Numbered from the stretch's first letter, positions 7,957 through 19,971 are shown. The stretch is 64,000 bases of DNA from Limosilactobacillus coleohominis 101-4-CHN (GCF_000161935.1 NZ_GG698806.1:82853-146852), one strand, 5' to 3'. Notes: generated by a model from the letters alone, not told the origin. Program-made: numbers and translations.

Positions 7957-9279
7957 TTATTGTAGCGAATCCCAAGCAGCCAATTTAATTGGCGCTTGGT
8001 CCGCAATTTGTTTAATTTCATCCGTCAAATACTTTTTATTAATGACCGCTTCATACGTATACTGTTCAAACCAGTCCTGACTCATTACAAAGTAACCCTG
8101 GTCGCCATTTTTCTCACCCCAACTATTTTCAATCTTCCATCGGTCCGGTTGACCATCAACCAGGTTATAACCAGTTAACGTCATAGCATGGGTAACTTCT
8201 GCCTGGTGCGTTTCTAAACGTTCTTTTTTACTCATCGTGAAATCAATGCCAAGTAATTCCTCACGATGATATAGTTTAGCGTCCATCAAGCCGCGTTTCC
8301 GATCCATTTGTTGGAGAATATCATTACCAACCCAGATTGTTTCATCATGGTCCAGTTGGTTAATGACCACTTCTTGGAGTTTCTTGAATGGCACGTTTGC
8401 AAACTGAATTGGAATCCCACCATTGACATTGTCCTGCGATGGTAATGAATATAATTTCCCATATTCATGGTCTGGCGCATTAGTAACGACTACATAATCA
8501 TGCAAGTCAGTTTTAAAATACTGATGGTAGAATTCAAGAGGTGTTAAGTTAGCCTGACGATGGTATTTATGGTCATCATCACGATACTCTAAATCAAACT
8601 TTGCCGGCGGCTCACCAAATGCATAGGCACAAGCACGATAGACATCGCTCATCATCTGTTGTCGAGTTTCCTGAATTTCCTCATTACCGGCTTTTTCATG
8701 AACCAAACGACGCAATACTAACGCGTCCTTCTTCATTAGATAAGTTAAAACTTCCGCAATATCGGTCGTATCTTCAGTATTAAAAGTGTCTGGCATGACA
8801 TAGTGCGGAATTACCCCATACTTTTCAATAATGGAAGCCGCGTTCGCCCATTGTCCCCCATCACTTTCTGCAGATCTTAAATAATAATCCACTAGCCGAT
8901 CATGCAGATCGCGATCAGCCGTTGCTAAAATATTGTCGAAAAACTTATTGGCTCGTTCAATCCGATCCCAGAAAAATAAATAATTCTGAGATAGTTCAAA
9001 ATCTTTCACCTTGTGAGTCAACGCAAACTGGTGACGTAAAGTGTTTAGCGTGGCAAAAGACCAGCACCGACCACTGTGCTTTTGATTACTAACTTTGCCA
9101 GTTTTAATCTCATGTGAAAATACACGATGTAAACGTTGGCTCACTGCTGGATCTTCACTGGTGGCTTTAATACCATTCTTGCGGATCGCCCGTTCCAATA
9201 CTTTGGCTGTTCCACGTGAAACATAATTATCATGGAACTTAGCAATCATTTCCTTCGTGACGACTGTATCCTTATTCAT
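7957..9279 (-). CDS. pepC: C1-family aminopeptidase (PepC/bleomycin hydrolase type)
   Basis: A 440-residue cytosolic cysteine aminopeptidase. The catalytic Cys is in QKHSGRCWSFATLN (residues about 63-76), the His in VTHAMTLTGYN and the Asn in IENSWGEKNGDQGYF, the order seen in papain-fold bleomycin hydrolases. The length fits PepC/PepG/PepE. The C-terminus ends AAWDSLQ, near the active cleft in hexameric relatives. These enzymes release N-terminal residues from peptides. PepC and PepG-like endopeptidases cannot be told apart from this sequence alone. A parS site lies inside the coding region. Confidence 0.92.
   Translation of the reverse strand: MNKDTVVTKEMIAKFHDNYVSRGTAKVLERAIRKNGIKATSEDPAVSQRLHRVFSHEIKTGKVSNQKHSGRCWSFATLNTLRHQFALTHKVKDFELSQNYLFFWDRIERANKFFDNILATADRDLHDRLVDYYLRSAESDGGQWANAASIIEKYGVIPHYVMPDTFNTEDTTDIAEVLTYLMKKDALVLRRLVHEKAGNEEIQETRQQMMSDVYRACAYAFGEPPAKFDLEYRDDDHKYHRQANLTPLEFYHQYFKTDLHDYVVVTNAPDHEYGKLYSLPSQDNVNGGIPIQFANVPFKKLQEVVINQLDHDETIWVGNDILQQMDRKRGLMDAKLYHREELLGIDFTMSKKERLETHQAEVTHAMTLTGYNLVDGQPDRWKIENSWGEKNGDQGYFVMSQDWFEQYTYEAVINKKYLTDEIKQIADQAPIKLAAWDSLQ
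9208..9223. other. parS: parS-like ParB-binding site 2
   Basis: TGTTCCACGTGAAACA matches the consensus TGTTNCACGTGAAACA at all fixed positions. It lies inside the 5' part of pepC, as parS sites often do. Confidence 0.87.
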
Positions 9280-9311
9280 TAGTGATATCTCCTTTATTGG
9301 TATCTTGCTAT

Positions 9312-9339
9312 ATTATATCTCGTTAGCTAATCCACATAA
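9312..9339 (-). promoter_or_regulatory. Candidate pepC promoter
   Basis: The minus strand reads TTATGT, 16 nt, TATAAT, about 30 nt before the pepC ATG. The -35 is weak. Confidence 0.45.
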
Positions 9340-9395
9340 AAACTCCCCTAGAGTAATTACGAAATATATATTTCGTTTTCTACCATAAGGAGAGC
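9338..9395 (-). terminator. Terminator of the bgl operon
   Basis: In the minus direction an outer stem CTCTCC/GGGGAG followed by TTTTT encloses a perfect palindrome ACGAAATATATATTTCGT. Confidence 0.65.
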
Positions 9396-9423
9396 ATATC
9401 AATTATTTTCCGCAAAATTTTTA

Positions 9424-12809
<3,386 letters not shown>

Positions 12810-12826
12810 TTCTAGGACTCCTTTAC

Positions 12827-12871
12827 AAAAAAATGACCTAAATAGTCTCTTTTTGAAACTACTTAGGTCAT
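12827..12871 (-). terminator. LicT-controlled attenuator before the PTS gene
   Basis: The minus strand has a long stem ATGACCTAAGTAGTTTC/GAGACTATTTAGGTCAT with an AAAAA loop and a T7 run. Its 5' arm overlaps the 3' arm of the RAT element, so RAT folding excludes termination. Confidence 0.9.
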
Positions 12872-12892
12872 GCTCAATTAAGATAACACCCT
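12865..12892 (-). promoter_or_regulatory. RAT antiterminator element A
   Basis: The RNA begins AGGGTGTTATC, has a CTT/GAG mini-hairpin and ends GCATGACCT. The conserved GTGTTA and GCATGA internal-loop segments and the outer stem AGG/CCT fit BglG/LicT RAT architecture. It starts 2 nt after the licT stop codon. Confidence 0.85.
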
Positions 12893-12894
12893 AA

Positions 12895-13740
12895 TTATAA
12901 ATTTTTAACTAATCGTGCAATATGAACTGTTAAATACATTACTTCTTGATCAGAAATTGTAAATCGATACTTTCGTTGAATGAAATCGTGCACTTGTTGT
13001 GCACAAGTCAATGCCTTGGGATAACGACGACTTAGGCTTTCCATTAATTCACGGTCAGTATCATCATCGGGATAGTGAGTATCCGTCAAAATTCGTTGTG
13101 CAAAAAATTTTAGATGTGTAATAAAACGAAAATAGTTCAATGATTGTTCATCAAATTCCGTATGAAAAAAATCTTTAACAATTTTTTCCACTTCTGTCAC
13201 TATCTGCGTCATCTGATAAGCATTATTTTGTTCGTTACCACCCGTTGATTCAACGTCCAAAAAACTTAATGCAATAAATGCGGCCTCATCATCTAAAAAG
13301 TCAATTCCTAACTTCCTTTTAACTAACTCCACCGCTTTCATCCCAACATCATATTCATCAGGATAAAGACGTGCGATATCCCACTTGAGCGGATTAGTGA
13401 GCTTAATTCCTGACCGATACCGTTCAATGGCACCATGTAAATGATCAGTGAGATTAACATAAATAATTTCGTTCAATTTCCGTCCAAGTTTAATCTTAGC
13501 GTAATTAATGATCCGTTCCGCAATCAAGACTTCGTCCATTGGTGCATCAATCACAACTTCTTTAAATTTATTGAGGGTATCCGGATTTTTTAATAGAAAG
13601 GTTTGTTCAACCTTACTAATATCGACGTCTTGTCCACGCTTTTTATTCCAGGCAATTCCTGATCCCATTAAAAGAACTTCGACTCCGGAATGGTTTTCCG
13701 AAATCACCGCATTGTTATTTAGGACCCGTTTAATTTGCAA
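12895..13740 (-). CDS. licT: BglG/LicT-family transcription antiterminator
   Basis: A 281-residue antiterminator. The RNA-binding CAT domain (residues 1-55) opens with QIKRVLNNNAVIS and contains MGSGIAWNKKRGQ. PRD1 follows with the regulatory His segment LTDHLHGAIERY, then PRD2 with VHDFIQRKYRF. The TTG start is chosen because AAAGGGGG lies just upstream and homologues begin at this point; the open frame extends 6 codons further to an ATG that overlaps that ribosome site. It binds RAT RNA when the PTS permease is transporting and prevents termination in the two leaders. Confidence 0.92.
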   Translation of the reverse strand: MQIKRVLNNNAVISENHSGVEVLLMGSGIAWNKKRGQDVDISKVEQTFLLKNPDTLNKFKEVVIDAPMDEVLIAERIINYAKIKLGRKLNEIIYVNLTDHLHGAIERYRSGIKLTNPLKWDIARLYPDEYDVGMKAVELVKRKLGIDFLDDEAAFIALSFLDVESTGGNEQNNAYQMTQIVTEVEKIVKDFFHTEFDEQSLNYFRFITHLKFFAQRILTDTHYPDDDTDRELMESLSRRYPKALTCAQQVHDFIQRKYRFTISDQEVMYLTVHIARLVKNL

Positions 13741-13760
13741 ACCGCCGCCCCCTTTCAAAA

Positions 13761-13812
13761 CAAAAATGGCTTACTACATGGTATAGTACAACGAATACCA
13801 ATAGTAAGTCAT
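13761..13812 (-). terminator. LicT-controlled attenuator before licT
   Basis: The minus strand has a stem ATGACTTACTA/TAGTAAGCCAT continued inward by GGTAT/ATACC and followed by TTTTTG. Its 5' arm overlaps RAT element B. Confidence 0.85.
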
Positions 13813-13839
13813 GCTCTTTTAAGTTTAAGATAACACCTT
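13806..13839 (-). promoter_or_regulatory. RAT antiterminator element B
   Basis: It has the same conserved segments as element A, AAGGTGTTATCTT and GAGCATGACTT. The outer stem is AAG/CTT instead of AGG/CCT, which is a compensatory change, and the apical loop is longer. Confidence 0.82.
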
Positions 13840-13858
13840 ACATTATTCACACAATTAA

Positions 13859-13899
13859 GTAGCTATCCATGCTTACCCAAAGTAATAACACCTAACTAC
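13859..13899 (-). promoter_or_regulatory. RAT-like element C at the operon 5' end
   Basis: The conserved GGTGTTAT and AAGCATGG segments enclose a TTAC/GTAA hairpin, inside a 7-bp outer stem GTAGTTA/TAGCTAC (one G-T pair). No T-run terminator follows it. It would form the very 5' end of the transcript predicted from the promoter upstream. Confidence 0.65.
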
Positions 13900-13906
13900 A
13901 CTGTTC

Positions 13907-13935
13907 ATCTTATCCCTCTACGAAAGCGCTGTCAA
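13907..13935 (-). promoter_or_regulatory. Promoter of the licT-bglP-bglA operon
   Basis: The minus strand reads TTGACA (13935-13930), a 17-nt spacer and TAAGAT (13912-13907). Transcription would start near 13900. Confidence 0.85.
13921..13934. promoter_or_regulatory. CcpA cre site
   Basis: CGAAAGCGCTGTCA matches 12 of 14 positions of the ideal cre TGAAAGCGCTTTCA. It overlaps the -35 box and spacer of the bgl promoter, the position expected for carbon catabolite repression. Confidence 0.78.
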
Positions 13936-13950
13936 TAATTTCTTTAAAAC

Positions 13951-15417
13951 TTATAAAATTGGCGACAACAATCGCGAAGCCGTCTGCTTAAAACGTAACC
14001 ATCGTGGTTGTTGGGCAAACATTGCTGGCGTAACTACATGACTATGCCGAACATCTTCCATAAAAATTTGTTCAAGCTGATCAGCAATCCGTGAATCATA
14101 GATAAAACTGTTGATTTCAAAGTTTAACTTGAAACTCCGGTAATCAAGGTTGGCAGACCCAACCGAAGCCATTTTGCCGTCAATCATGACGGTTTTAGCA
14201 TGCATGAAGCCATTGTCATAGTAGTAAATCGTGACCCCTTCATTGGCGAGCATCCATGCATAGTATTGCGTTGCGCGGTAAACAAATGGGTGATCAGGCT
14301 TGCACGGAATCATAATCCGGACATCAATTCCTGAATGGGCAGCTACCTTTAGTGCATCAATCATACTGTCATCCGGAATTAGGTATGGTGTTTGAATCCA
14401 AATATGGTCCTGAGCTGCATTAATGAGTCGCAAATAACCAAGTTTAATCGTTTCCAACTGTGTATCAGGACCGCTGGAAACAATCTGCATTGGGGTGGTC
14501 CCATTTTCAACCTTAATTGGTGGGAAAAAGCGCCGATAGTGTAGGATTTGTTTGTCAGTTCCCTGCATTGTGGCATTCCAGTCACGAATAAATCGTTGTT
14601 GAAGTGAATAAACCGTCCCTCCAATCAGCCGGAGGTGAGTATCCCGCCAGTAGCCAAACTTCGCTACCCGGCTCAGGTATTGATCACCAACGTTGAAGCC
14701 ACCAACATAACCGATGCGGCCATCAATTGTGACAATCTTTCGGTGATCCCGATAATTAATCCGGAAGTCAAAAAGGTTACTCCGCGTCATTAAGAATTGT
14801 GCAGCTTCGCCACCGTTTTCGCGTAGATGGTTATAAAAACTCGGCTTGACGCCTCGGGAACCCCAAGAATCATAGAGAACCCGTACTTCGACCCCTTCTG
14901 CGGCTTTCTGTTCCAGAATCGTCCGCAACTGATTACCGATTTGGTCATTATAAATGGTGTAAAACTCGATATTAATGCTCTTTTTCGCTGCTTCAATATC
15001 TTTAAACATTTGGCGAAATAACTTGTGCCCATCATTAAAGATCTCAACATTATTATGCCGGGTAAAAAAAGCATCATCGAGGTTTTGAAATAACATCACC
15101 GTCCGCCAATAGGTGCGCCGGGTTTGCTTTTTCGGTTTCATCATATTAGCAAACTTCTTTTTTTGTTCTTCAATGGCCTCCGTCAGCTCTAGCTGGGTGG
15201 CACTTTGAATTCTTTCCATCCGATGGCGGGTTGGTTTTCGACCGAGAAAGGCGTACGCAATAAATCCAATTACTGGAATGAGTGTCAAAACAAGGAGCCA
15301 TGCCCAGGTTGCCGCGATATCTCTTTTTTCCCGAAAGACGGTCAAAAGCGCCGCCACTTCGTTCACCAGCACAATAATAATGAGGACAACACGAATAATA
15401 TTCCACGTCAATACCAT
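13951..15417 (-). CDS. cls: Cardiolipin synthase
   Basis: A 488-residue membrane-bound phospholipase D-type enzyme that condenses two phosphatidylglycerols. Two N-terminal membrane helices (residues about 5-60) precede two PLD domains. The HKD motifs are HRKIVTIDGRIGYVGG and HAKTVMIDGKMASVGSANLD. The length is normal. The bgl promoter begins only 16 bp past its stop codon and no separate terminator is visible, so the attenuator before licT may also stop cls read-through. Confidence 0.95.
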   Translation of the reverse strand: MVLTWNIIRVVLIIIVLVNEVAALLTVFREKRDIAATWAWLLVLTLIPVIGFIAYAFLGRKPTRHRMERIQSATQLELTEAIEEQKKKFANMMKPKKQTRRTYWRTVMLFQNLDDAFFTRHNNVEIFNDGHKLFRQMFKDIEAAKKSINIEFYTIYNDQIGNQLRTILEQKAAEGVEVRVLYDSWGSRGVKPSFYNHLRENGGEAAQFLMTRSNLFDFRINYRDHRKIVTIDGRIGYVGGFNVGDQYLSRVAKFGYWRDTHLRLIGGTVYSLQQRFIRDWNATMQGTDKQILHYRRFFPPIKVENGTTPMQIVSSGPDTQLETIKLGYLRLINAAQDHIWIQTPYLIPDDSMIDALKVAAHSGIDVRIMIPCKPDHPFVYRATQYYAWMLANEGVTIYYYDNGFMHAKTVMIDGKMASVGSANLDYRSFKLNFEINSFIYDSRIADQLEQIFMEDVRHSHVVTPAMFAQQPRWLRFKQTASRLLSPIL

Positions 15418-15500
15418 GCTTGCTGTCCTCCTCTACCCGATAAAATCACTTATAATAATTTTAACGCATTCCTCACCCTGAACCAAATCACTAATTCATG

Positions 15501-15506
15501 TATAAT
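15501..15506 (+). promoter_or_regulatory. Candidate -10 box of the small membrane gene
   Basis: TATAAT stands 29 bp before the start codon at 15535. No good -35 box is visible. Confidence 0.45.
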
Positions 15507-15534
15507 AGTTCAAAATCAAACGAGGTGGTTATTT

Positions 15535-15660
15535 ATGTTTTCAGAATTGGCCGTTGGTCAAATCCGCGCTTTTCATATGCTGTTTAACCAAAACCCAGTA
15601 CTGGCCATCATTGTGCTGGTCGCTTTAATTGCCTTAGCCTACTACTTTAAGAATCATTAA
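15535..15660 (+). CDS. Small membrane protein (41 residues)
   Basis: A 41-residue protein with one hydrophobic helix, AIIVLVALIALAYYF (residues about 24-38), ending in KNH. GAGGTGG lies 8 nt before the ATG and a TATAAT box further upstream. The open frame extends leftward but only this start has a ribosome site. A strong terminator follows at once, so it is its own unit. I do not recognise a family. Confidence 0.6.
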   Translation: MFSELAVGQIRAFHMLFNQNPVLAIIVLVALIALAYYFKNH

Positions 15661-15662
15661 CC

Positions 15663-15714
15663 AAAGGGATCATCACCGAAGTCGTGAACGTGACTTGCGG
15701 AGATGATCCCTTTT
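15663..15714. terminator. Bidirectional terminator between the small gene and tatD
   Basis: A 12-bp outer stem AAAGGGATCATC/GATGATCCCTTT has an inner CCGAAGTC/GACTTGCGG stem. It serves convergent genes. Confidence 0.85.
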
Positions 15715-15715
15715 G

Positions 15716-16426
15716 CTAAGCAAAAAACTGCTGCCAATTTTGTTCAATTTGTTGTTCTAATTCAATTGCGGTTAGCTTTCTCAAATGAGCCACCTCATCA
15801 TACAGACGCTGCATCGTCTGCCAATAATCAATTTCATCAAGCGGTTTGTTCTGCGCCCAGGAAATTCCTTCTAAGCCATCACTCTCAATAAAAATCAGCT
15901 CCGCAGGAACCTGTTGAGCAACTTTTTGAACTGCCGAATCATTAAAGACATCAGGGCCTACCGAAAACCAAGTATTCGGCACTGCTAGATACTGTTGTAG
16001 GTAACGTTTTGATGAATACCAGTGAACCAGCTTATGAACATCTGGAAACTCATGAATCCCCTCCAAAAGTTCCCGCTCACAACCCTTAACATGCAAAACA
16101 ACTGGTTTATGATTCATAGCTGCTAATTCCAATTGTTTTTGAAATACTGGACGTTGAATAGCTAACGGCACTTCTGTTCACGTCGTATCCAGTCCGATTT
16201 CACCAATCACTGAAACACTCGCTAATAAATCCGTGTCGATCGTTTCCTGCCTTGCTTGCCATGGATGAACACCATAACTTAATTTTTGTTGAGCATTAGC
16301 AACTTGCCGATTTCTTTCATACTCTGCGTTACTTGTCGAACTAATCGTACTTTTCATTTGATGTTGCTGCTGCACCTGAATAATCTGCTGATGCTCATCG
16401 TTATGACAATGGATATCAATTAACAT
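15716..16426 (-). pseudogene. TatD-family hydrolase gene with internal TGA
   Basis: The frame encodes about 236 residues of a TatD-like metal-dependent hydrolase: N-terminal IDIHCHNDE metal motif, SYGVHPWQA, and IGEIGLDTT, followed by a TGA codon at 16178-16180. The same frame then continues PLAIQRPVFQKQLELA, VVLHVKG, and ends with ESDGLEG. A Trp codon (TGG) would restore a normal TatD reading. GTG at 16171 could restart translation but has no ribosome site. The ATG overlaps the upstream ykoE stop as TAATG. It may be a nonsense mutation or a sequence error. Confidence 0.85.
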
Positions 16427-17004
16427 TAACGAACCTCAGGGGACAATGCCCGGTCCAGTAAATTCATAATTAACTTTACAAGCACCCCATCAAAGACTAA
16501 TGAGGACAGTGCTCCAGTAATAAACATCGCCATTTGTAAACTCACACTGAAGTGGTTCCACCCATAAATAAAGTACGACGGGATAAAGCCACCCAAGTGG
16601 GCACCAAAGGACCCCAAAAGGACACTCCCCCAACTGCACCGTTCATAACGGGACTTTTTCGGAAAGAATCCTAATTCATTTCCGGCCCCTTGAATTAAAC
16701 CTTCCATAATCGTCAATGCTCCCCACTGACCGCCAAGAAACATTTCCACCATGGAAGCAATCGTCTCACCAACCACGGCAGACCCAATTGTTGGCACTAA
16801 ATAGATTGCAATTGGTCCAGCCATATACCACAATCCCGAAAGTATCGTATCAACTAACGGTCCAATGCCGAATGGAGTTAGGAGTAATTTAACGGAGTTA
16901 TAAACTGTATTAATCAACAACATATAGATAACTCCAAATAGGATCCCGACTAGGGCTACCCGAATAACTGATGCTAAATTCCAATGTGTATAACGTTTAA
17001 ACAT
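16426..17004 (-). CDS. ykoE: ECF transporter substrate-binding subunit YkoE (thiamine precursor)
   Basis: A 192-residue hydrophobic S component with about five or six membrane segments. Family landmarks include GPIAIYLVPTIGSAVVGETIA and MEGLIQGAGNELGFF. YkoE proteins take up thiamine or hydroxymethylpyrimidine together with an ECF energizing module, which is not encoded next to it here. A TPP riboswitch with its own terminator precedes the gene, which supports the thiamine link. The stop codon overlaps the next start (TAATG), so the TatD-family gene would be translationally coupled. Confidence 0.9.
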   Translation of the reverse strand: MFKRYTHWNLASVIRVALVGILFGVIYMLLINTVYNSVKLLLTPFGIGPLVDTILSGLWYMAGPIAIYLVPTIGSAVVGETIASMVEMFLGGQWGALTIMEGLIQGAGNELGFFPKKSRYERCSWGSVLLGSFGAHLGGFIPSYFIYGWNHFSVSLQMAMFITGALSSLVFDGVLVKLIMNLLDRALSPEVR

Positions 17005-17040
17005 AAAAATCTCCTTTGCATACTAATAACGTTGATACTT

Positions 17041-17072
17041 AAAAAGGCTCCCCCATCACGGAGAAGCCATTA
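17041..17072 (-). terminator. Expression-platform terminator of the TPP riboswitch
   Basis: The minus strand has GGCTTCTCC, GTGATG, GGGGAGCC and then TTTTT, placed between the aptamer and the ykoE ribosome site. Confidence 0.88.
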
Positions 17073-17097
17073 TTGGATATTTTCACATCAAATAATT

Positions 17098-17172
17098 GCT
17101 GTCTCCCTCCGCTAGTATTAACTAGATCAGGTTCTATGGGTATTTCTCAGCTAACTAAATAGCACCCCAGAC
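17098..17172 (-). promoter_or_regulatory. TPP riboswitch (THI box)
   Basis: On the minus strand the thi-box landmarks occur in order: GGGGTGC, CTGAGAAATACCC, GAACCTGATCTAG, TTAATACTAGCGGAGGGA. Thiamine pyrophosphate binding is expected to favour the downstream terminator and shut off ykoE. Confidence 0.95.
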
Positions 17173-17216
17173 AGGTTAACTTTTTTACAACGATGATCAT
17201 ACCACATCGCAGAGCC

Positions 17217-17266
17217 AAAAAAAAGAGTGGGAAAGAACTAGCTTGCCTAGTTCGTTTCCCCACTCC
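17217..17266 (-). terminator. Terminator after clpL
   Basis: A long minus-strand stem (AGTGGGGAAACGAACTAG against CTAGTTCTTTCCCACT) is followed by T8. Confidence 0.9.
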
Positions 17267-17280
17267 CTTATCATTAACGA

Positions 17281-19476
17281 CTAGTCTTGGTCGTCAGCCT
17301 TTTGATCATCTTTCTTTTCGTCGGCCTTGTATTGATCACTGTCGTCATCAGCAGCATCCTTGGCGTCAACTATTTCCAGCTTGCCATCCTTCATTTCAGC
17401 AACTAGGTGCTTTGCATCAAGGTGGTCAAGGTAGTAATCCGTAACCTTGTCACGAATTTGTTGTTCGATGACCCGCCGCAGTGGACGTGCACCCATGGCT
17501 TCGTCGTAACCTTCGTCAATCAAGAACTTCTTTGCCGTTGGTGTGACCTTAACGTCCATATCCTTCTTAGCCAACGTCTTGTTTACATCCGCAATCATTA
17601 AATCAACAATCTTTTGCAAATCGTCCTTTGTCAAACTGTGGAATTCAACAATCGCGTTAAACCGGTTCAAGAATTCTGGACGGAAGTAAGTGGTCAACTT
17701 CTTGATCAAATCTTCTTCATCCTTTTCGTCACCGAGCTTAACTGGTGCATCGTTGGAGTAACCGGCATTGGATGTCGCAATGATGACCGTGTTCTTGAAG
17801 TCAACGGTGTTCCCTTGACCATCAGTTAACCGACCATCATCTAAGACTTGGAGAAGTAAGGTGATAACTTGTGGGTTTGCCTTTTCAATTTCATCCAAGA
17901 GAATGATGGAGTATGGGTGACGACGAACCTTTTCAGTCAAGGTGTTGGAGTTATCATCGTAACCTACGTAACCAGCAGTCGTACCAATTAGCTTAGAAAC
18001 CGCATTCCGGTCAGAGTATTCTGACATATCCAGCCGGATAATATCATTCTTAGAACCAAACATATCAAGGGCTAATTGCTTGGCAAGTTCGGTCTTACCA
18101 ACCCCAGTTGGACCAACGAAGAGGAAGCTACCAATTGGCCGATTGCCTTCGTCAAAGCCGGCCCGATTCCGCCGAATAGCCCGGGCAACAGCTTCAACAG
18201 CTTCGTCTTGACCAATGACCTTACCTTCAAGCCGCTTGTCCATTTCCTTCAAGCGTTGAACGTCACTAGCACCGATCTTAGAAACTGGAATACCCGTCAT
18301 TTGTTCAACTGCGGCAGCCACATCTTCTGGTGTAGCAGTGACTTCTTCTTGCTTGGAGTGATCTTTAATTTGCTTCTTCAAATCAGCGATCTTGTCCTTA
18401 GCTTCTTGAGCAGCCTTGTAGTCTTCCTTCTTAGCAGCGTCCTTTTGCTTCTTTTCTTCCTTTTCAATTTCCTTTTCGATTTCCTTAACGTCCTTTACCG
18501 GGTGCTTAGCAGCCAGGTGAGCAGCCGTCATATCAATCAGGTCAATTGCCTTGTCAGGAAGTGACCGTTGTGGAATGTATTGAACAGAGTAGTCAACTGC
18601 TGCTTGAAGAACGTCATCTGGTAACTTAACGTTGTGGTGACGTTCGTACAAGTCACGAATTCCCTTCAGGATAGCAAGCGTGTCTGCCTTGCTTGGAGCG
18701 TTGACAGTTACCGGGTTAAACCGCCGGGCTAAAGCAGCATCCTTCATAATGGTGTTTCGATATTCATCCTGGGTGGTTGCCCCGATTACCGTGATTTCAC
18801 CCCGTGACAATGCTGGCTTAATAATGTCAGCCATTCCTTTAGAGCCACTGTCAGAACCAGTCGAACCAGCACCGATGATTTGGTGAATTTCATCAAAGAA
18901 GAGAATAACATTGCCAGCCTTTTTAACTTCGTCAATCAGCTTTTGCATATTTTCTTCAAAGCTGCCCCGGTATTGCGTACCAGCTTCCAGTCCGGAAATA
19001 TCAATACTGATAATTTCCTTATCTTTAATTGGTGCTGGAACATCACCAGCAACAATTGCCTGAGCTAAGCCTTCAACAACCGCGGTCTTACCAACCCCGG
19101 CATCACCAACAAGTACAGGGTTGTTCTTAGTCCGCCGACTTAAAATTTCAGCAGTTTCTTGAATTTCTTTATTCCGGCCAATCACTGGGTCCAATTCGCC
19201 TTGGCGCGCCTCTTCCGTCAAATTCCGGCCAAGCTTGTGGAGCATACTGTCCTTGCCTTCATTTGGCTGTGGTCCTGGTTGACCAGGTTGTTGTGGAGCT
19301 GCTCCACCAGGTAATTGGCCAGTTTGGCGATATTGAGCAAATTCTTCAGGAGTAACTTCACGGCCGTTAATCAAGTAACGACGGTTATCTGAATTAAAGC
19401 CGTTCATCCCTCCCATTAATTGGTTAAAAATGTCATTCATGTCGTTGTCAAATGGGTCTCTTGGGTTTTGTGCCAT
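17281..19476 (-). CDS. clpL: ClpL chaperone ATPase (Hsp100)
   Basis: A 731-residue double-AAA+ ATPase. There is no Clp_N repeat domain and no zinc finger; instead residues 1-75 hold the ClpL-type DIFNQLMGG and [20 protein letters not shown] segments. AAA1 has Walker A GDAGVGKT and Walker [10 protein letters not shown] charged coiled coil rich in Lys/Glu spans residues about 330-385. AAA2 has GPTGVGKT and IILLDEIE. The C-terminus is an acidic Lys/Asp tail. ClpL acts without ClpP as a disaggregase in heat and acid stress. I see no clear CtsR or CIRCE site. It follows a small HTH gene by 75 bp. Confidence 0.92.
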   Translation of the reverse strand: MAQNPRDPFDNDMNDIFNQLMGGMNGFNSDNRRYLINGREVTPEEFAQYRQTGQLPGGAAPQQPGQPGPQPNEGKDSMLHKLGRNLTEEARQGELDPVIGRNKEIQETAEILSRRTKNNPVLVGDAGVGKTAVVEGLAQAIVAGDVPAPIKDKEIISIDISGLEAGTQYRGSFEENMQKLIDEVKKAGNVILFFDEIHQIIGAGSTGSDSGSKGMADIIKPALSRGEITVIGATTQDEYRNTIMKDAALARRFNPVTVNAPSKADTLAILKGIRDLYERHHNVKLPDDVLQAAVDYSVQYIPQRSLPDKAIDLIDMTAAHLAAKHPVKDVKEIEKEIEKEEKKQKDAAKKEDYKAAQEAKDKIADLKKQIKDHSKQEEVTATPEDVAAAVEQMTGIPVSKIGASDVQRLKEMDKRLEGKVIGQDEAVEAVARAIRRNRAGFDEGNRPIGSFLFVGPTGVGKTELAKQLALDMFGSKNDIIRLDMSEYSDRNAVSKLIGTTAGYVGYDDNSNTLTEKVRRHPYSIILLDEIEKANPQVITLLLQVLDDGRLTDGQGNTVDFKNTVIIATSNAGYSNDAPVKLGDEKDEEDLIKKLTTYFRPEFLNRFNAIVEFHSLTKDDLQKIVDLMIADVNKTLAKKDMDVKVTPTAKKFLIDEGYDEAMGARPLRRVIEQQIRDKVTDYYLDHLDAKHLVAEMKDGKLEIVDAKDAADDDSDQYKADEKKDDQKADDQD

Positions 19477-19551
19477 AATACTTTCCTCCCTATTTGTTTA
19501 ATTGCTTTTTTAATTACATCCGAATCAACTTCATCATACAGCTAACCCGAA

Positions 19552-19779
19552 TTAGTCGTCCAATAAATAGTGTTCTTCTAAATCGCGTAAAACTTGCCAC
19601 ATCTGTCGATGCTGTGCACGCGCAATTGCATCCAGATCTCGTAAGTTCAATGACGTGGCTTTTGATTGCTGTTTGTTAAACGACTTATGTAAGGTTGTGT
19701 AGCCGTATCCGGAAGTCTTTGCAACCTGATAAATCGTCAGGTGATTTTCATTAAGATAGCTCTTAATATCAATCCGCAT
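19552..19779 (-). CDS. Small helix-turn-helix protein
   Basis: A 75-residue protein whose N-terminal half looks like a Cro/XRE-type HTH (LTIYQVAKTSGYGYTTLHKS, residues about 14-33); a short helical tail ends in HYLLDD. AAGGAAG lies 9 nt before the ATG. It precedes clpL on the same strand with no terminator between them, so co-transcription is likely. A palindrome overlaps its promoter. A role as a local regulator is inferred. Confidence 0.7.
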   Translation of the reverse strand: MRIDIKSYLNENHLTIYQVAKTSGYGYTTLHKSFNKQQSKATSLNLRDLDAIARAQHRQMWQVLRDLEEHYLLDD

Positions 19780-19812
19780 TACCGCTCACTTCCTTCACAC
19801 TTTATGTTTTTA

Positions 19813-19840
19813 TTATACCATATTTGTGATATACCACAAG
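19813..19840 (-). promoter_or_regulatory. Promoter of the HTH-clpL unit
   Basis: The minus strand reads TTGTGG, 16 nt, TATAAT, about 30 nt upstream of the HTH gene. Confidence 0.65.
19825..19840. promoter_or_regulatory. Palindromic operator candidate over the -35 box
   Basis: TTGTGATATACCACAA is an inverted repeat of TTGTG/CACAA with a 6-nt centre. It overlaps the -35 of the HTH-clpL promoter. It is too short in the middle for a Rex site. The HTH protein itself is the obvious candidate ligand. Confidence 0.5.
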
Positions 19841-19912
19841 TGTAATATGACAAAAAAGTGGAATAAATTTATATTTTTTTATGATACTTTCCTGTGAATT
19901 TTAAATTTTATG

Positions 19913-19940
19913 TTGACATTCATTAGATTTCGATTAGAAT
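19913..19940 (+). promoter_or_regulatory. Promoter of the araT operon
   Basis: TTGACA, 16 nt, TAGAAT, with a start expected near 19947, 25 nt before the leader peptide ATG. Confidence 0.8.
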
Positions 19941-19971
19941 GTACTTAATCAAATTAAATGAGGTAACACAA

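Noticed and set aside
18076-18564. 162-codon frame opposite clpL
   Set aside because: The Leu/Phe runs mirror Lys/Glu-rich coding on the other strand; no start signal.
19825-19840. Rex operator before the HTH gene
   Set aside because: The TTGTG/CACAA halves are 6 nt apart instead of 8.
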